In this document: piece after piece, positions 1 to 10,712 of the stretch
Position numbering within the stretch: position 1 is the first letter of the stretch
Layout: every line of letters begins with the position of its first letter
Origin: Tetrapyrgos nigripes
Lineage: Eukaryota; Basidiomycota; Agaricomycetes; Agaricales; Campanellaceae
Assembly (NCBI GenBank): GCA_013368315.1
Contig: JAACJM010000063.1
Location: forward strand, 1-64,000
DNA: 64,000 nt
Reading direction: 5' to 3'
Notes under the pieces: model-generated
What the model was told of the DNA's origin: nothing
The model's database searches: none
The model's input: only the letters and a program-made list of their open reading frames with translations
Position numbers and translations under genes: made by a program

Positions 1-1672
1 AATGGCCATGTCAGCTTGTATACCACCCGAGGAAGCGCAGAGGTTTTGGTTTATGTGATGGAGAGACTTGCGAAAGGTGTTGGCACGCTCTGAGTTGGTT
101 AATTGCGTATACATGGGTAGCAGGGGTGAGTTCCTTAATTTATTGTGCTTTATCTAGCTGCAGCTACTGACATCCGTTCCTGGAATGTAGTACTATGTCC
201 GTCTCTACACGCTTGACTCGCAACTACACTTCAATAACGAGCAAGCTCTTGTTGGTGCTGGGAAATGGCTGCATCGAAAGCTTCAATTATGTCTGCAGCG
301 ACGACGAGATGCTCAAGAAGACTTTGACAAGGCAGGGAAATCCTGAGAGGTGCTTCGTGAACAGTGGAGGTTACAGGTCAAGTCTCAGATGAAGCCTCTT
401 CAAAGTGCGTCAATCCTCTTGTTTTGGATGCGATCAAGGGTAGCTGACAAATATCTGGCTTTCAGAACAACAGAAAAAAGCAGGGGAAAAAGCGGTGGAA
501 GAGACGCTTAGGCTATGGAAGGCTGTAGAGATTCTGAGGCAACGACAGACACAGCTCCAGGAGGTGCTCATCTTGAGGACCTCAACATCCTATGAGAGGG
601 CTATGGCTGGCGAGGATCTGAAGAAGGCAGACGAATCTATTCGCAAGACAGAACTCGACTTGAAGAGACAGGAACGGGCACTGGGAGTGGAGCAGCTCGA
701 GGAAGTCAACAACTTGAAGAGAAACCTTTATCTTACGAAGAGGATGAATGCACAAGCGTTGAAGAAACGTATCCAGGAACGTCTGCGATCGCGGAAATTT
801 GAGTTTGATAGATTGGAGCGTTCGTTTAGGAAACAACGCAGTGGTGAGTCTGAGTGACTTCTGTTCTATGTGTATGGGATTATTAACTGACGTGTCGGGT
901 TATCAGAGCAACAGCTGACAGAGCACATTCAAGACTCCATCAAGAGACGGGAGCCTGGAATCGCAGCCTTGGCAACAAAGTACAACAAGCTCTGCGACGA
1001 AATGACTGAGTTAATCTGGAAAGGCCGTGCGACAAAGTTTGCGGTGGCTCCAAAGAAGCTGCAACGGGAAACGTTATTTGATTTGGACGTTGACGAGGAT
1101 ATCTGGCAGGATATTGGATTAGATGACGAGGGGGGAACAGAGCCCCCCATGGATGGCTGATGAAAATGTTAGGAAAGGAATCTGGGCGATGTTAGAGCTA
1201 GATCGTTGTAACGAAGAAGTGTCGTGGATCCGCATTTACGGCCAGTCTCTGCAGGAGTGGTTTGTTGAGGAATGGGGAAGACTGAACGATGTAATGGAGG
1301 TGACTGGTATGTCATATGGTCAATTCAGATTGATCTTCAATGAGAGTTGACTCATCCATCTAGAAGGGGAATCTGGGCTCTTCTACCAGCTGGATCTACG
1401 GCGCAAGCACCTTCTGAAAATGTGTGCAGCATGGCTGCCTTCCCTTGTCGGGGTGGATGCAAGTAATGGATATTCAGAAGGTTGGGGTCCTTCAGTAGAG
1501 GAGTTGGCTGAGGCACAAGCTGAGGTGGTAACTTCATCGGTGGAGGAGATGGAGGGTGGAGTCTTTGATGTAGATTTTGAGGAAGGTATGGATGCGGCAT
1601 TGGTGGCAGTTTTGGATGCGACTGACGAGGTAGATGGATTCAGAGGGGTGGTGGATGTTATAGATGATTGAT
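1..1672 (+). pseudogene. C-terminal remnant of a KDZ (Kyakuja-Dileera-Zisupton) family transposase
   Basis: The plus strand reads as the C-terminal third of a KDZ transposase broken into frames. Near 30-60 one frame gives GFGLCDGETCER, like the family motif GFGLxDGExCERxW. At 495-857 an open stretch of 120 codons is Lys/Arg/Glu-rich coiled coil (ETLRLWKAVEILRQRQ, RAMAGEDLKKADE). After a probable intron at about 854-906 comes REPGIAALATKYNKLCDE and an acidic stretch ending IWQDIGLDDE. A frame change near 1135 leads to PPWMADENVRKGIWAMLE and QEWFVEEWGRL. The tail to 1672 is acidic. These blocks occur in this order in KDZ proteins as I know the family. The catalytic part would lie left of the window. 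Frame changes indicate a dead copy, though some may be unrecognised introns. Family assignment is from recalled motifs, not a search. Confidence 0.6.
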
Positions 1673-1861
1673 ATATAGATATTTGTTTTCGTAATGAACT
1701 TTTTGGGAGATTCAAGAGGGAAGAAGAATTTATACACTGTACACTACTGAAAAGGGCAGATCAAGAGACATTATTGAGTACAGAGGTTTTTACAACAGTT
1801 CACGAGAAAAATCCAAATGAAGACAATATCGAAAGGCAAAAACAAGATCAGGAGAGTTTAC

Positions 1862-1933
1862 ACCACAACCTGGATTCGAACCCGGGCCTCCCACTCAAAG
1901 AGTAAGGTGTGCTAACCGGTACACTATTGTGGC
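1862..1933 (-). tRNA. tRNA-like gene, probably a tRNA-Gln(TTG)-derived pseudogene
   Basis: The minus strand folds as a 72-nt cloverleaf. The acceptor stem is GCCACAA with TTGTGGT. The D arm GTGT...ACAC encloses ACCGGTTAGC and the T arm is CCGGG-TTCGAAT-CCAGG with one mismatch. The A-box-like and GGTTCGAATCC B-box segments are intact. The anticodon arm is ambiguous. With loop CTTTGAG (U33, anticodon TTG, Gln) the stem has two mismatches. Shifting by one base gives a paired stem but anticodon TTT with C at position 33. The D-arm resembles fungal tRNA-Gln. The imperfect anticodon stem suggests a pseudogene or the head of a tRNA-derived repeat. Confidence 0.5.
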
Positions 1934-2205
1934 GTTGAAAAAGCTGGCATCAATCCTCTGACAGAGTGGTCTGTACGCCTTAGCGCCCACAAGCCTTAGT
2001 GGCACAGAGCGCGTTCCCTAGTCCAGACCGGGTACCCGAAGTGTCATCATTACCATATTTATAAGTCCATAATAAAATACGGCCGTACCCATATAGATAG
2101 GTTAACAGCGCTGTTCAGGCCTGATACTTCTTACAAATGTCCAGAGAAGAGCACACAATTTGCTAGCCTCGCCATTTGCCCAGTGCCCAGTGAGCGGAAT
2201 CTGCT

Positions 2206-2527
2206 GGGATGTCCCATGTGAGTCCACTGGGAGATCCCAATAGCAGGTTGTGGGATATCCCATGCACTGGTGTAGGTTGGGATATCCCAGTAGAATGCAT
2301 GTGGGATATCCCATGCACTGGTGTAGGTTGGGATATCCCAGTAGAATGCATGTGGGATATCCCATGCACTGGTGTAGGTTGGGATATCCCAGGAGAATGC
2401 AATATATGGTGTGGGGACATCCCCAAAGATTTCTCAAGGGATATCCCTGTGTATAAATGTGTATGGGATATCCCAATTTACAAGATTGGGAGATCCCATG
2501 CTGATACATAATACTATGGGAAGTCCC
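2206..2527. repeat. Array of 13 evenly spaced near-palindromes of type GGGATATCCC
   Basis: Thirteen units start at 2206, 2229, 2252, 2279, 2303, 2330, 2354, 2381, 2413, 2438, 2465, 2488 and 2518. Seven are exactly GGGATATCCC. The others are variants: GGGATGTCCC, GGGAGATCCC (twice), GGGAAGTCCC and a 12-mer, GGGGACATCCCC. Spacing is 23-33 bp. Units 3-8 also form an exact higher-order tandem of 51 bp (17-bp and 14-bp spacers alternating). Outside that stretch the spacers are unrelated, so the palindrome is conserved better than the spacing DNA. No coding function is proposed; the open frames across it are made of the repeat. Confidence 0.85.
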
Positions 2528-2544
2528 TTGCCCCAAGATATCTA

Positions 2545-2631
2545 TTGGGATGTGCCAGCTGGCAAGTGAGGCATTGGGATGTGCCAACTGGCAAGTGACA
2601 CGTTGGGATGTGCCAGCTGGCAAGTGAGATG
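2545..2631. repeat. Three tandem copies of a 29-bp unit containing CCAGCTGG
   Basis: Copies begin at 2545, 2574 and 2603 and share TTGGGATGTGCCARCTGGCA. The unit holds a second palindrome (CCAGCTGG; CCAACTGG in the middle copy). It directly follows the GGGATATCCC array. Confidence 0.8.
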
Positions 2632-2639
2632 TTAGAATG

Positions 2640-4229
2640 TGCCAAGTTCCCACTTGTGGGGTTAAGTACCCATAGCACCAGGAAAAGCTTGAATACATGT
2701 AGAAAATGGTTTCAATGGCATACAAGTTATGGGCACTATTTATTTCTTTACTGGACAACAAATTAAGCTTGGGGTCTACAATAGAGTTTATCATGGTGAA
2801 ATGACTGATAAGTTATTTATTTTAGGAGGCACTGCTCAGTGTAATATTTTGAGTGTTATGACTGCATATTTAAAATTGAGGTGAAGAAGGATGACGGGAA
2901 ACAAAAGGATGCAACATTGTGCAGGAACTATATCAGAATTAAGGAAAATTGTGTGACAGTGTGACACAGGGGATGTCCCAAAGGTATGGGCTGGTCAGCC
3001 AAAAACATCCTGTCTCCTCCCGTGCTGTTGTTTCTGGTTTCCTCCTTGCCATATCCACAGCCCCTGTATTTCTTAACATGACCAAACAAGTTACAACATT
3101 GTTGTCCAAATATCTTTGCGACCGATAACAAAAGTTTCCAATCTTAGTCTTTCATTTTCATTGTCTTTTTTCCTCTTAATCTCTTGATCTTGTTCTTTTT
3201 TGATTGCTTTCCTTGCTCTTTTGCTCTCTTTCATTTTTCATTATCTTTCTCCCTCTCGATCTCTTATCTTGTTCTTCATCTCTGCTTTCTTTTCTTTTTT
3301 CCTCTGTTTTCCTCACGATTTCTTCTATGTCTTGTTTTCTCTGCTAGCTCCTTTTCTTGTCTTCTCTCCTTTCCTCATGATCCCTTTGCCTTGATCTTCT
3401 CTGCTCGCTTTTTTTCTCAATCTTCTAACTTTCAATTTGAGAATTTACACATCATTGAACCAGCATAGATACTATATGCTTACAGCCTTGTTTGTTTTAT
3501 TTCTCGTCTCAGTCTTCTTCAAATCAATCATTCATGAGGCTTGCTTCCCTTATTTCTCTCTTCCCTTCAATTTTGACGAGTTTGCTCAAACATGTATTCC
3601 TTTTTCCTCTTCATATTCTGGTCTTTTGAAATTTTCAACTCTCCAGTCCAATGCCAAACAAACATTTATTTAGGTTTTCGCAGCAACACTGATCTCGCAG
3701 TTCACTGCCAGCATGCGTCTCCACATACTTACTTTCTTCGTTCTAGTACCTCTTGTGTCAACCAACTTTGCATTTAAAGGCTCTATCTCTGAACAGAGTC
3801 TCTTCCAGAACCAGCATACCTATGTCTGCTCACAATGAGCCAGGCTATACACCATAAGCCAAGGCCCAATATGCAGCCCACTTGACAGACTATTGATGGC
3901 TCAGCTTTTATTTTCTACCCCTATGTTCAGGATACCTAAAATTTTCTGGCACATAGTGTTCTCTCATAACCGCCAGAAGTCTGTAACACTTCCTGTTTCA
4001 TACCACGTATCAAAGAATCTGGGTGATTCCCCGTTTTACAGTGACAGGTTTTTTGGTGCCTGCTCCTATTCCTATTTTCTCTCCTGCACTCACAACTTCT
4101 CTCTTGCCGTTGTCCTTACTATGTAAATGATTTTTTTTACTCACCTAGGTCCCCAAAAAGAGCTACATCACTTGCTTACTCTCAGAAATGGACATAAGAT
4201 CGTAACCTAAACCGCTCCTCAATTTACTT
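2640..4229. other. No supported gene; pyrimidine-rich tract at 3156-3425
   Basis: I see no conserved protein in this stretch. At 3156-3425 the plus strand is strongly pyrimidine-rich (C/T) with loosely repeated CTTTCATTTTTCATT-like segments and TCTTGTTCTT words. The ORFs there are low-complexity Phe/Leu/Ser products of this bias. Confidence 0.5.
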
Positions 4230-4550
4230 CTCTGGACTTCATTGACTTGTTTATCCCTGTTTCATTGTTTCATCATCCATCATTCATCGTTCATCATTTG
4301 ATCTCTCATCATTCCACCTTTCCATTACTTCATTGCAACTGTACAGTTTCCTAGATCCTTTCCCAGGCCTTCATACAAGTATATATACCCCTTTCCTGCA
4401 GGCGAGTATCCTTGAGTTTTTCTCTTTGGATCTCCTCCTGCAAGTGCGTAGTATGTCAGCCTTGTATCTTCTAGTTCTGATTTATATATCTTTGGATCTC
4501 CTCCTGCAGTTGTTGAGTGATTGCCTCACATGTCAGGAGTCACCTTTACA
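4230..4550 (+). mobile_element. Degenerate solo LTR of the 47.4-55.2 kb Ty3/gypsy family
   Basis: From about 4230 to the terminal TTTACA at 4550 this stretch matches the minus-strand LTR of the gypsy element at 47432-55215. Shared blocks are TGGACTTCATTGACTTG, the TATA region AAGTATATATACCCC, the predicted transcript start GAGTTTTTCT, two copies of GGATCTCCTCCTGCA and the end TTGCCTCACATGTCAGGAGT. The 5' ~60 bp of the LTR is not recognisable and no TSD is visible. Orientation is opposite to the full element. Confidence 0.75.
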
Positions 4551-5808
4551 GTCTGGCAAATTGGTTTTCCACCATCAACCCGAAGTAACAGCAATCCCGA
4601 GTCCAACGCAGTGGAGAAATTGCAAAGGTGCTCAAAGAGGTGTATGATATTCTTTTGTTCGAAGAGGGATTATTACTACAGAAAGGACAGACCCTGCAGC
4701 CTCGTACTCGCCACATGCAGCATTGGCCCACATCACTTTCATATGTAATAAGGCGCTGGCACGGCTCATGCTGTGAGATTACCATAAGACTAGACACAAC
4801 CCGATCTGCTTTGATGTCATCCATTTAGATGGACGTCCAAGTCGAAGCTCGCCACGTCTCGTCTATTCAAAGTCTGATGCAAAAGTGTCAATGCATAAGC
4901 TTTTCAAGTTGAAGAAGAATTCCACCATCTTATCATTTCTACCTTCTCGCCTTTACCTTTCTTTCTGCATCCTTTCCTGCCCTCCACTCCATACGAGCAT
5001 AACCAAACCCTGATGCGACTGCCAGAATGCCCACCCCATGACACGGGGATCTTATAAAAAGTCAAGTTCAACCACAAAAGTAATTTTATAAAACCTGTGG
5101 TTGAACCTGACCACTTTTATAAATGTACCAGCACAAATAACCACACCATAACCACAAACACTGCCACGGCTAGTACTGACCTTTGGCAGGAGACTCCTCA
5201 GTCCATGTATTGAGGTCCAAGGTCCACAGCTCTGTCTCACTGTGTGAATTTCAAGCTTCCAGTACATCAAAAATTTTTATTGGCTCCAAAATCTAAAGTA
5301 TATTCCTACATATTCTCCTCTGTAAAGATACACTGCAAAGCCAAATATATACAAACAAAATGTATACATGAAAACGCGTAGAGCCTACAAACAAATCTGT
5401 CTATTGAAAAAATCTGTCTATTGAAGCTTTACAAGCCTACAGATGATATCAATACTCGCATTACCCGCCGCGCTCTCCCAATCCCCTACTTCAACTTTTT
5501 GGATTTCTTCTTTGTCGGCACGTTCGGGACTTCAACCTCAGCTTCTGGCACATCCACACCCCACCTCATCCAGCTTGTTGAGAAACTTGGACATGTCTTT
5601 TGATAGGGTGGCCTGCAATAGGGGAGGATGCTGCTGGTATGGCAAGCCGTTGGTTGGATAGGGTTGGTTTAGGTAGTGACGAGAATAGGGTTGAAGGAAA
5701 AGGAGAGATGGCTGAGGTGGTTACTGCATTTTGTTGAGTGAGAGCAGAAGAGGAGGAGGAGGAGTGTATTACCCAGGTGGAGAACTGACAACAATGACGG
5801 ACAACCAT
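4551..5808. other. Mostly non-coding; possible 3' end of a minus-strand gene at 5447-5720
   Basis: On the minus strand, 5720 down to 5447 contains coding-like pieces: PTNGLPYQQHPPLL, DMSKFLNKLDE and a basic tail NVPTKKKSKKLK ending in TAG. They lie in different frames, so a frameshift or intron is needed. I do not recognise the protein. An inverted repeat of GTTCAACCACA around TTTTATAAAA lies at 5065-5115. Nothing else is supported. Confidence 0.3.
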
Positions 5809-6408
5809 TAGGGCTTGGTACTGTACCCATACATCAACGGTGTATGGGTTCCATATATATGGTTCCGTACCCATACTGTATGCTACTCTAGCCAAAACCA
5901 AGATGGTATGGTATATGGTACGGTATGACCTGTATCAGGCCGTATCGTATACAGGTAATACAGGTAAGTGACATAATAGCCTTTTATGGCAGGTGTCACT
6001 GATCACGTGTGCGTGACAGCTACCAAAATTGGCGGCACCCGAGATTGACCTGAGGCTGCCTTTTCCCAAAATTTCCTGGCATGTCATCTAATCGCTCCTG
6101 AGGTACTGTGGGAAGGGTATGCCATTGATTTTAACAGATTTCTTGCTGTCCTTGCTGTCCTTGGACCAGATTATCTGCCAGAATGGAGCCCAAGAGGAGA
6201 GATTCACGGAATCATTGATGCAAAGTCAATGCAAAGTGTAGGTACTAACGCATTTCTCCACACACCCAATGCGGCAAACATTTTTTGACCATATTTACGG
6301 TATACAGCCTGTACCCGTACCGTCAGGGAGTTCTTGTGCAGACAATATGGTACGGGTATGGCTTAGCCCTGAAAAATACCACTGTAAAAGATACAGTACC
6401 GAGCCCTA
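5809..6408. mobile_element. 600-bp non-autonomous hAT-like element (MITE)
   Basis: The ends are inverted repeats: TAGGGCTTGGTACTGTACCC on the left and, reverse-complemented, TAGGGCTCGGTACTGTATC on the right. The flanks are an 8-bp direct repeat with one mismatch, ACAACCAT (5801-5808) and ACGACCAT (6409-6416). An 8-bp TSD with TAGGG-type ends is typical of hAT transposons. The subterminal regions are rich in GGTAC/TATGG words on both sides. No transposase is encoded. Confidence 0.75.
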
Positions 6409-6416
6409 ACGACCAT

Positions 6417-9400
6417 GTGTCAACACGTCAAGTTGAAGTCACGTGTATATTGATGCGTCTCGAGTCTCGACGCGTCACAAAAGGCTACGCGGACATGCAC
6501 AGCGGACGGCGATGGCTATTTGCATTTTTGTGCAACCTTAAATCTCGAACTTCTGCTTGGCGCCAGAACTACCCCATATGGAATTCCAGCCTCAAAACAG
6601 TCCCATATGGAGTATGTTCGGCCTGCAAAAACTGCTCTAAATAAAGGGGATGTGGGCCACCACTGTGTGTGGCAATGATGAGGCCCCCCAAAAGGAAAGG
6701 GAGTGAGTCACTGAGTGGCAAGTGCTAAAGATAGATAGATACACGCCAAGTGGCCCCTTCAGGGCCTGGCAGGGTGGCGTTGCGTAGTCACCTAATCAAT
6801 GATATGAGCGCTGTTAACTGTTTGGTACTGGCTTCTATCAAGATTCCAAGCCAGGAGACAATTTCAGCATAGCCACACAGCAAACTGTGGGTTTGTAAGA
6901 ACAAGTCCCATAAAAGGGCCTCGTAACTATGAAAGAGGTAAGTACTGTTCCTGTTGCGAAAGAAGTTTCCTTCAGAATACCGCTGCTACAGCAGCTTCCA
7001 TAGTTCAATGGTGACAGTTGAAGTGGGTCGCAGAAATCAATTCTGCGGAATTTCTGCGAGCATTTCTGTGGCCCACTTTGACCATCAAGAATATCAATGC
7101 TGGATCAACATCGTGATCCTGATTACAATTGTCTTCGCCATGTAATGAACTCCTCCTCCTACTCCTCCTGCCGCAATGCATCATACAAGTGCGTCCCGGA
7201 AAATCTACATACACCAAGGAATCTACATACTCATCTTATTTTTTAGAGCCTGTTTGACAGTGACAGGACGCGGATCAAGACGTCCATGAATTTCTTCCTA
7301 GTCGCATGTTACCTTATATAGTAGTCCGGTGAATTACGAGGCCTCTTAAAGGCCGAGTTAACTTAGGTCAACTTTTACTATCTTCCCATGCCTGCAGATT
7401 TCTATTGCGGTCTCTAAGACAACCGAATTGCCTAGACTCAGTCTGGACCGGGTCCAAGGACTAATGAAGCTGACTTGAACCACGACGTCATGTCTCGTTT
7501 CTCCAATATCCCGTCCTTCAAGCTTGCCTTCGTCTCGAGTACAGATTTAGAACCCTCCAACGAAATCAGCTCTCTGTTTTTGCTCTCTTACATACTTCAA
7601 GCAACAGGATTCGGTAGGTGGATGTCAATATCAAGCCCAGCAAACGAGGATTGTAAAGAGGGAGAAGAGGGTCAATATTTAATCCAATTGTTCTCTGGAA
7701 AGTGCGTTGACCTTGGATACTACATTGTTTTCCTTTGGCTAATGTCTTGCTTATAATGATTGATATATTTGTCGTTCTTGGCTGGTCTATCATTGCTGAA
7801 AATCTGCTGACACAGAGCTGGAGAATATGATACACGACTGGTACCCTTTTCAAATTCTTGGCATAACTATGGTTTGCTATTGCCGGTCTCCTACAATACC
7901 AACAACCGAAGGATCAATCTAGAACCCGTCCTCACATGATACGTCCTGGATGTTGTCACCAAGTACCACCCTCTCCCTTCTTCGCTTCTTCGCTCCCACT
8001 TCCTCCTCCTCCCGCATAGCTCTCAAAATCTCAACAGCTCCTCCATAGTGCGCAATTTCGTTCAGGCTATTGTTCTTAATCACCAACATCACCCAAAATT
8101 GCACCCCCATCAACAGCCGACTACAAGGCATGTATACGCAGGCCCATTTGCTGGTAGGAAGAACAGGATACTAAAGCGCCCATACATGCTGCTTGCCAGT
8201 GTGTGCTTTCTTTCACTCAGGATAGGGTTAACACTGACACTTAATTTCAGCTTAAATCACTCAAAGTTGACGTCGTTCATTCGGATAGTATGCTCTTTTA
8301 TTGTCGTTGACTTTTCAGCGTTCCACTGTCCAATGTATCCTTATATTTAGTAACTATGGACTTAGAGATAATTTTAACACCACTAGTTCTCAGTCGTCTG
8401 ACTTCTGCTTGTACCAACCCTTTCTGCAAGTCAATACACCCACATATTGGGATCTTCATTGAGTGTACTGTGTGCATCCTAACGACGCATTTTTGAGTAG
8501 TGTTGTAAATTCTATGAATGTGTATGAAAAGGCCTTGTAACTTGCCACGCGAAGCGATGGCTCTTTACCCCAGTAAATTGTTTCCTGGGGTGACAATTGT
8601 CCAATGAGAGCTGTACGTGTCATCACTGCTGTCGACGATGGACTACGACAAATATAGATACAGCTACGAGGAGTTGCTGACCTTCCTATAGGATCGGATG
8701 CATGGAGTACATTGGTTCCTTTGGCACGCGGCGGCATGATGGGAGTCCTGCTATCATATTACCAAGACCTCTTGTTCTTCCACTTTGCACACTTGGGATA
8801 GGCACACTTGAATACCTTCAATGATGTAAACACCAAACTGGACTGTTCCTGAATGAGCATGACTGCACTCTCTGCCACTGATTCCCAAAGTCACATCAGA
8901 GATGCATCAAGGCATCTGTCTTCTGTGACAAATCTATCACTGGCCACAACTATAGTCCATTTCCTAGTCTGTCAGCAAGCTGCATCTTTGGTTAATCTTT
9001 CAACCATACAAACCCATCTTGTTTCAATCTAAAGGCTGAAGCATTAGGGGGTGCCGCTCTCAACGTTCACTTTGAAGTCCCATGACATCGTGGATGATCA
9101 GAACCGGTTCAGACATTTGGTCCTTGGAAGTCTTTATCCAGCTTGAAAGCAATAGTGCACAGAGTCATGGAATGTTACTGAAGGCAAGGTGAGTCAAACT
9201 GCTGCTAGAGTGAGAAAGAAAGTCAACTCATTACCTGGAGCCAGAGACATCGCTACATTTACAACTTCAACCCCAACATTGAAAACAGTTACATTAACTG
9301 ATGCTACTGGTCAAAAGGCCATACCAATCCAAGCAGTGATATCAACCAGTTTCTTTACCTTTGTTACAACATTATCATCTACCCCTTCAGTTTCATTGTA

Positions 9401-9590
9401 AATGTGTTTCAACCCATTGCAGGTAATCTTGAAGCTCATCTCCTTGCAGTATCCCTAGTACTTAACCAATACTGCAGAGCACAAGCAAGGGCAGTGCTGA
9501 AACAATGGCTGGAATAGCAGAGTTGTTGTACTCATAGTCCTTGGAATCATACGCTCCTACAGAAAGAGAGAACATAAGCGGAGACAGAAT
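6417..9590. other. No supported gene
   Basis: Six-frame reading shows only short, unconserved ORFs. A GATA microsatellite lies near 6728-6740. The segment 8525-8580 (TTGTAACTTGCCACGCGAAGC...) is similar to 41747-41790, suggesting a small dispersed repeat of unknown type. Confidence 0.4.
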
Positions 9591-9595
9591 CTTGT

Positions 9596-10157
9596 TATAG
9601 AGAACGGGTACAAGTTAGTACTTAGGTACTCAGGAGTCACACAATACAGTGTAGACAACTAGATTGCTACATCACACAAAAGTATGTCCTATTGTAATTG
9701 CATTTTGGACATTATATCAGACCATGGTCTGATACAATCAGATTAGAATCACTAAAATCTAGTTAGAACCCAGATCCAATGCAGATAGAACTGGGCTGGG
9801 ATCTTTACAGCAATTATAATAGACTGTCATATTGTGTGATGTACAGTACCTATAGAGAACAGGTACAAGTTAGTACTTAGGTACTGTAGATAAATATGAT
9901 CAGTAAAGATATAGTAAGTATGAGACGAAATGAATACACAGTGGCATACACACCCCAGGAGTCACAAAATACGGTGTAGATGACTGGGGTGTTTGGTACA
10001 ATATGGCTAGGTATATGTGAGGCGGGCATAAGCTACGGATCACGAATATGTGCCTTGGAGTATAAGATAAGGAAGTAAGGATAGGAAGAAAGAAACAGAT
10101 ACTTCTAGAATGGGAATTGGCCTTATAGCCCCTATCTAGGGACTCTTGTTCTCAACA
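9596..10157 (+). mobile_element. Solo LTR (562 bp), same family as 23210-23571
   Basis: The ends are TATAGAGAAC (probably from TGTAGAGAAC) and GTTCTCAACA, an inverted repeat. It is flanked by a perfect 5-bp TSD, CTTGT, at 9591-9595 and 10158-10162. It shares many blocks with 23210-23571: the doubled RGGTAC...TTAGTAC unit, CCCAGGAGTCACA, GTGCCTTGGAGTAT, and AGCCCCTATCTAGGGACTCT. It has about 200 bp extra between the doubled units, including a 20-bp perfect palindrome centred on CCATGG near 9724. Transcription strand is unknown; the strand given is sequence orientation. Confidence 0.8.
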
Positions 10158-10292
10158 CTTGTCGTAATGAATGTCCCTATGACAGATATCTTACTTCATT
10201 ATCACTGTTCCAGTCAGCTCCAGCGCAACAGAAAGATAACTTCAACCATTTAATCTGAAATATACACCGAGTTCAGTTCAGGAAGAGAATGG

Positions 10293-10712
10293 ATGTCAGA
10301 GAGGCACAGCAAATGGCTACATTTCAATGGATCCATATCCAATAAAACCCGGGCTCAACTCCATCCACCTATCAGAGTCCGAAAATTTGTTCGAATCCCC
10401 GACGAAGGAGATATCCAGCATCTAAATTTAACACCTGGATGCTCACTGTCATTGCACTGTCTACTCATTCGACAATCCAAACCACCACTACCCATACGAC
10501 ACATCAAAATGCAGCTACAAGAAGCCAATGATAAAATGGGAGCAAGTAAGAAAACTGCAGCAGGCTTTCAACAAATCCCAAACAGAATGGAAGGAATGCA
10601 AGTGGCTATGAGGAGAATGATGGTGCAAATACAGACGTTGGAGAGTCAGTTGAGTTCAAATTGGGCAAGGGGATTGACAGATGAGCCTCCACCTGCATAT
10701 GCGTCCATGTAG
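10293..10712 (+). CDS. Possible terminal exon of a coiled-coil protein, unknown function
   Basis: The last ~70 codons, from about 10507, read as a Met/Gln/Glu-rich amphipathic helix (MEGMQVAMRRMMVQIQTLE) and end in LTDEPPPAYASM then TAG. A Pro-rich terminal DEPPPAY after a coiled coil resembles C-termini of mushroom proteins, but I cannot name the family. The N-terminal half of the frame is not convincing, and no further exons can be placed because a solo LTR ends just upstream at 10157. It may be an isolated fragment. Confidence 0.3.
   Translation: MSERHSKWLHFNGSISNKTRAQLHPPIRVRKFVRIPDEGDIQHLNLTPGCSLSLHCLLIRQSKPPLPIRHIKMQLQEANDKMGASKKTAAGFQQIPNRMEGMQVAMRRMMVQIQTLESQLSSNWARGLTDEPPPAYASM

Noticed and set aside
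2206..2527. CRISPR-like array
   Set aside because: The locus is eukaryotic, the repeats are 10-12 bp, spacers are partly identical and no cas genes exist.
2102..2794. 230-codon minus-strand ORF with GYPNLHQCMGYP repeats
   Set aside because: The repeats are translation of the palindrome array; all frames there are open because the 51-bp unit lacks stops. No start context or conserved part.
4580..4800. Internal gypsy sequence following the LTR fragment
   Set aside because: No similarity to the internal region of the 47.4-55.2 kb element could be seen after 4550.
5809..5814. TAGGG/TTAGGG as telomere-derived sequence
   Set aside because: It occurs once per end as an inverted terminal repeat inside an 8-bp TSD, so it is a transposon end.
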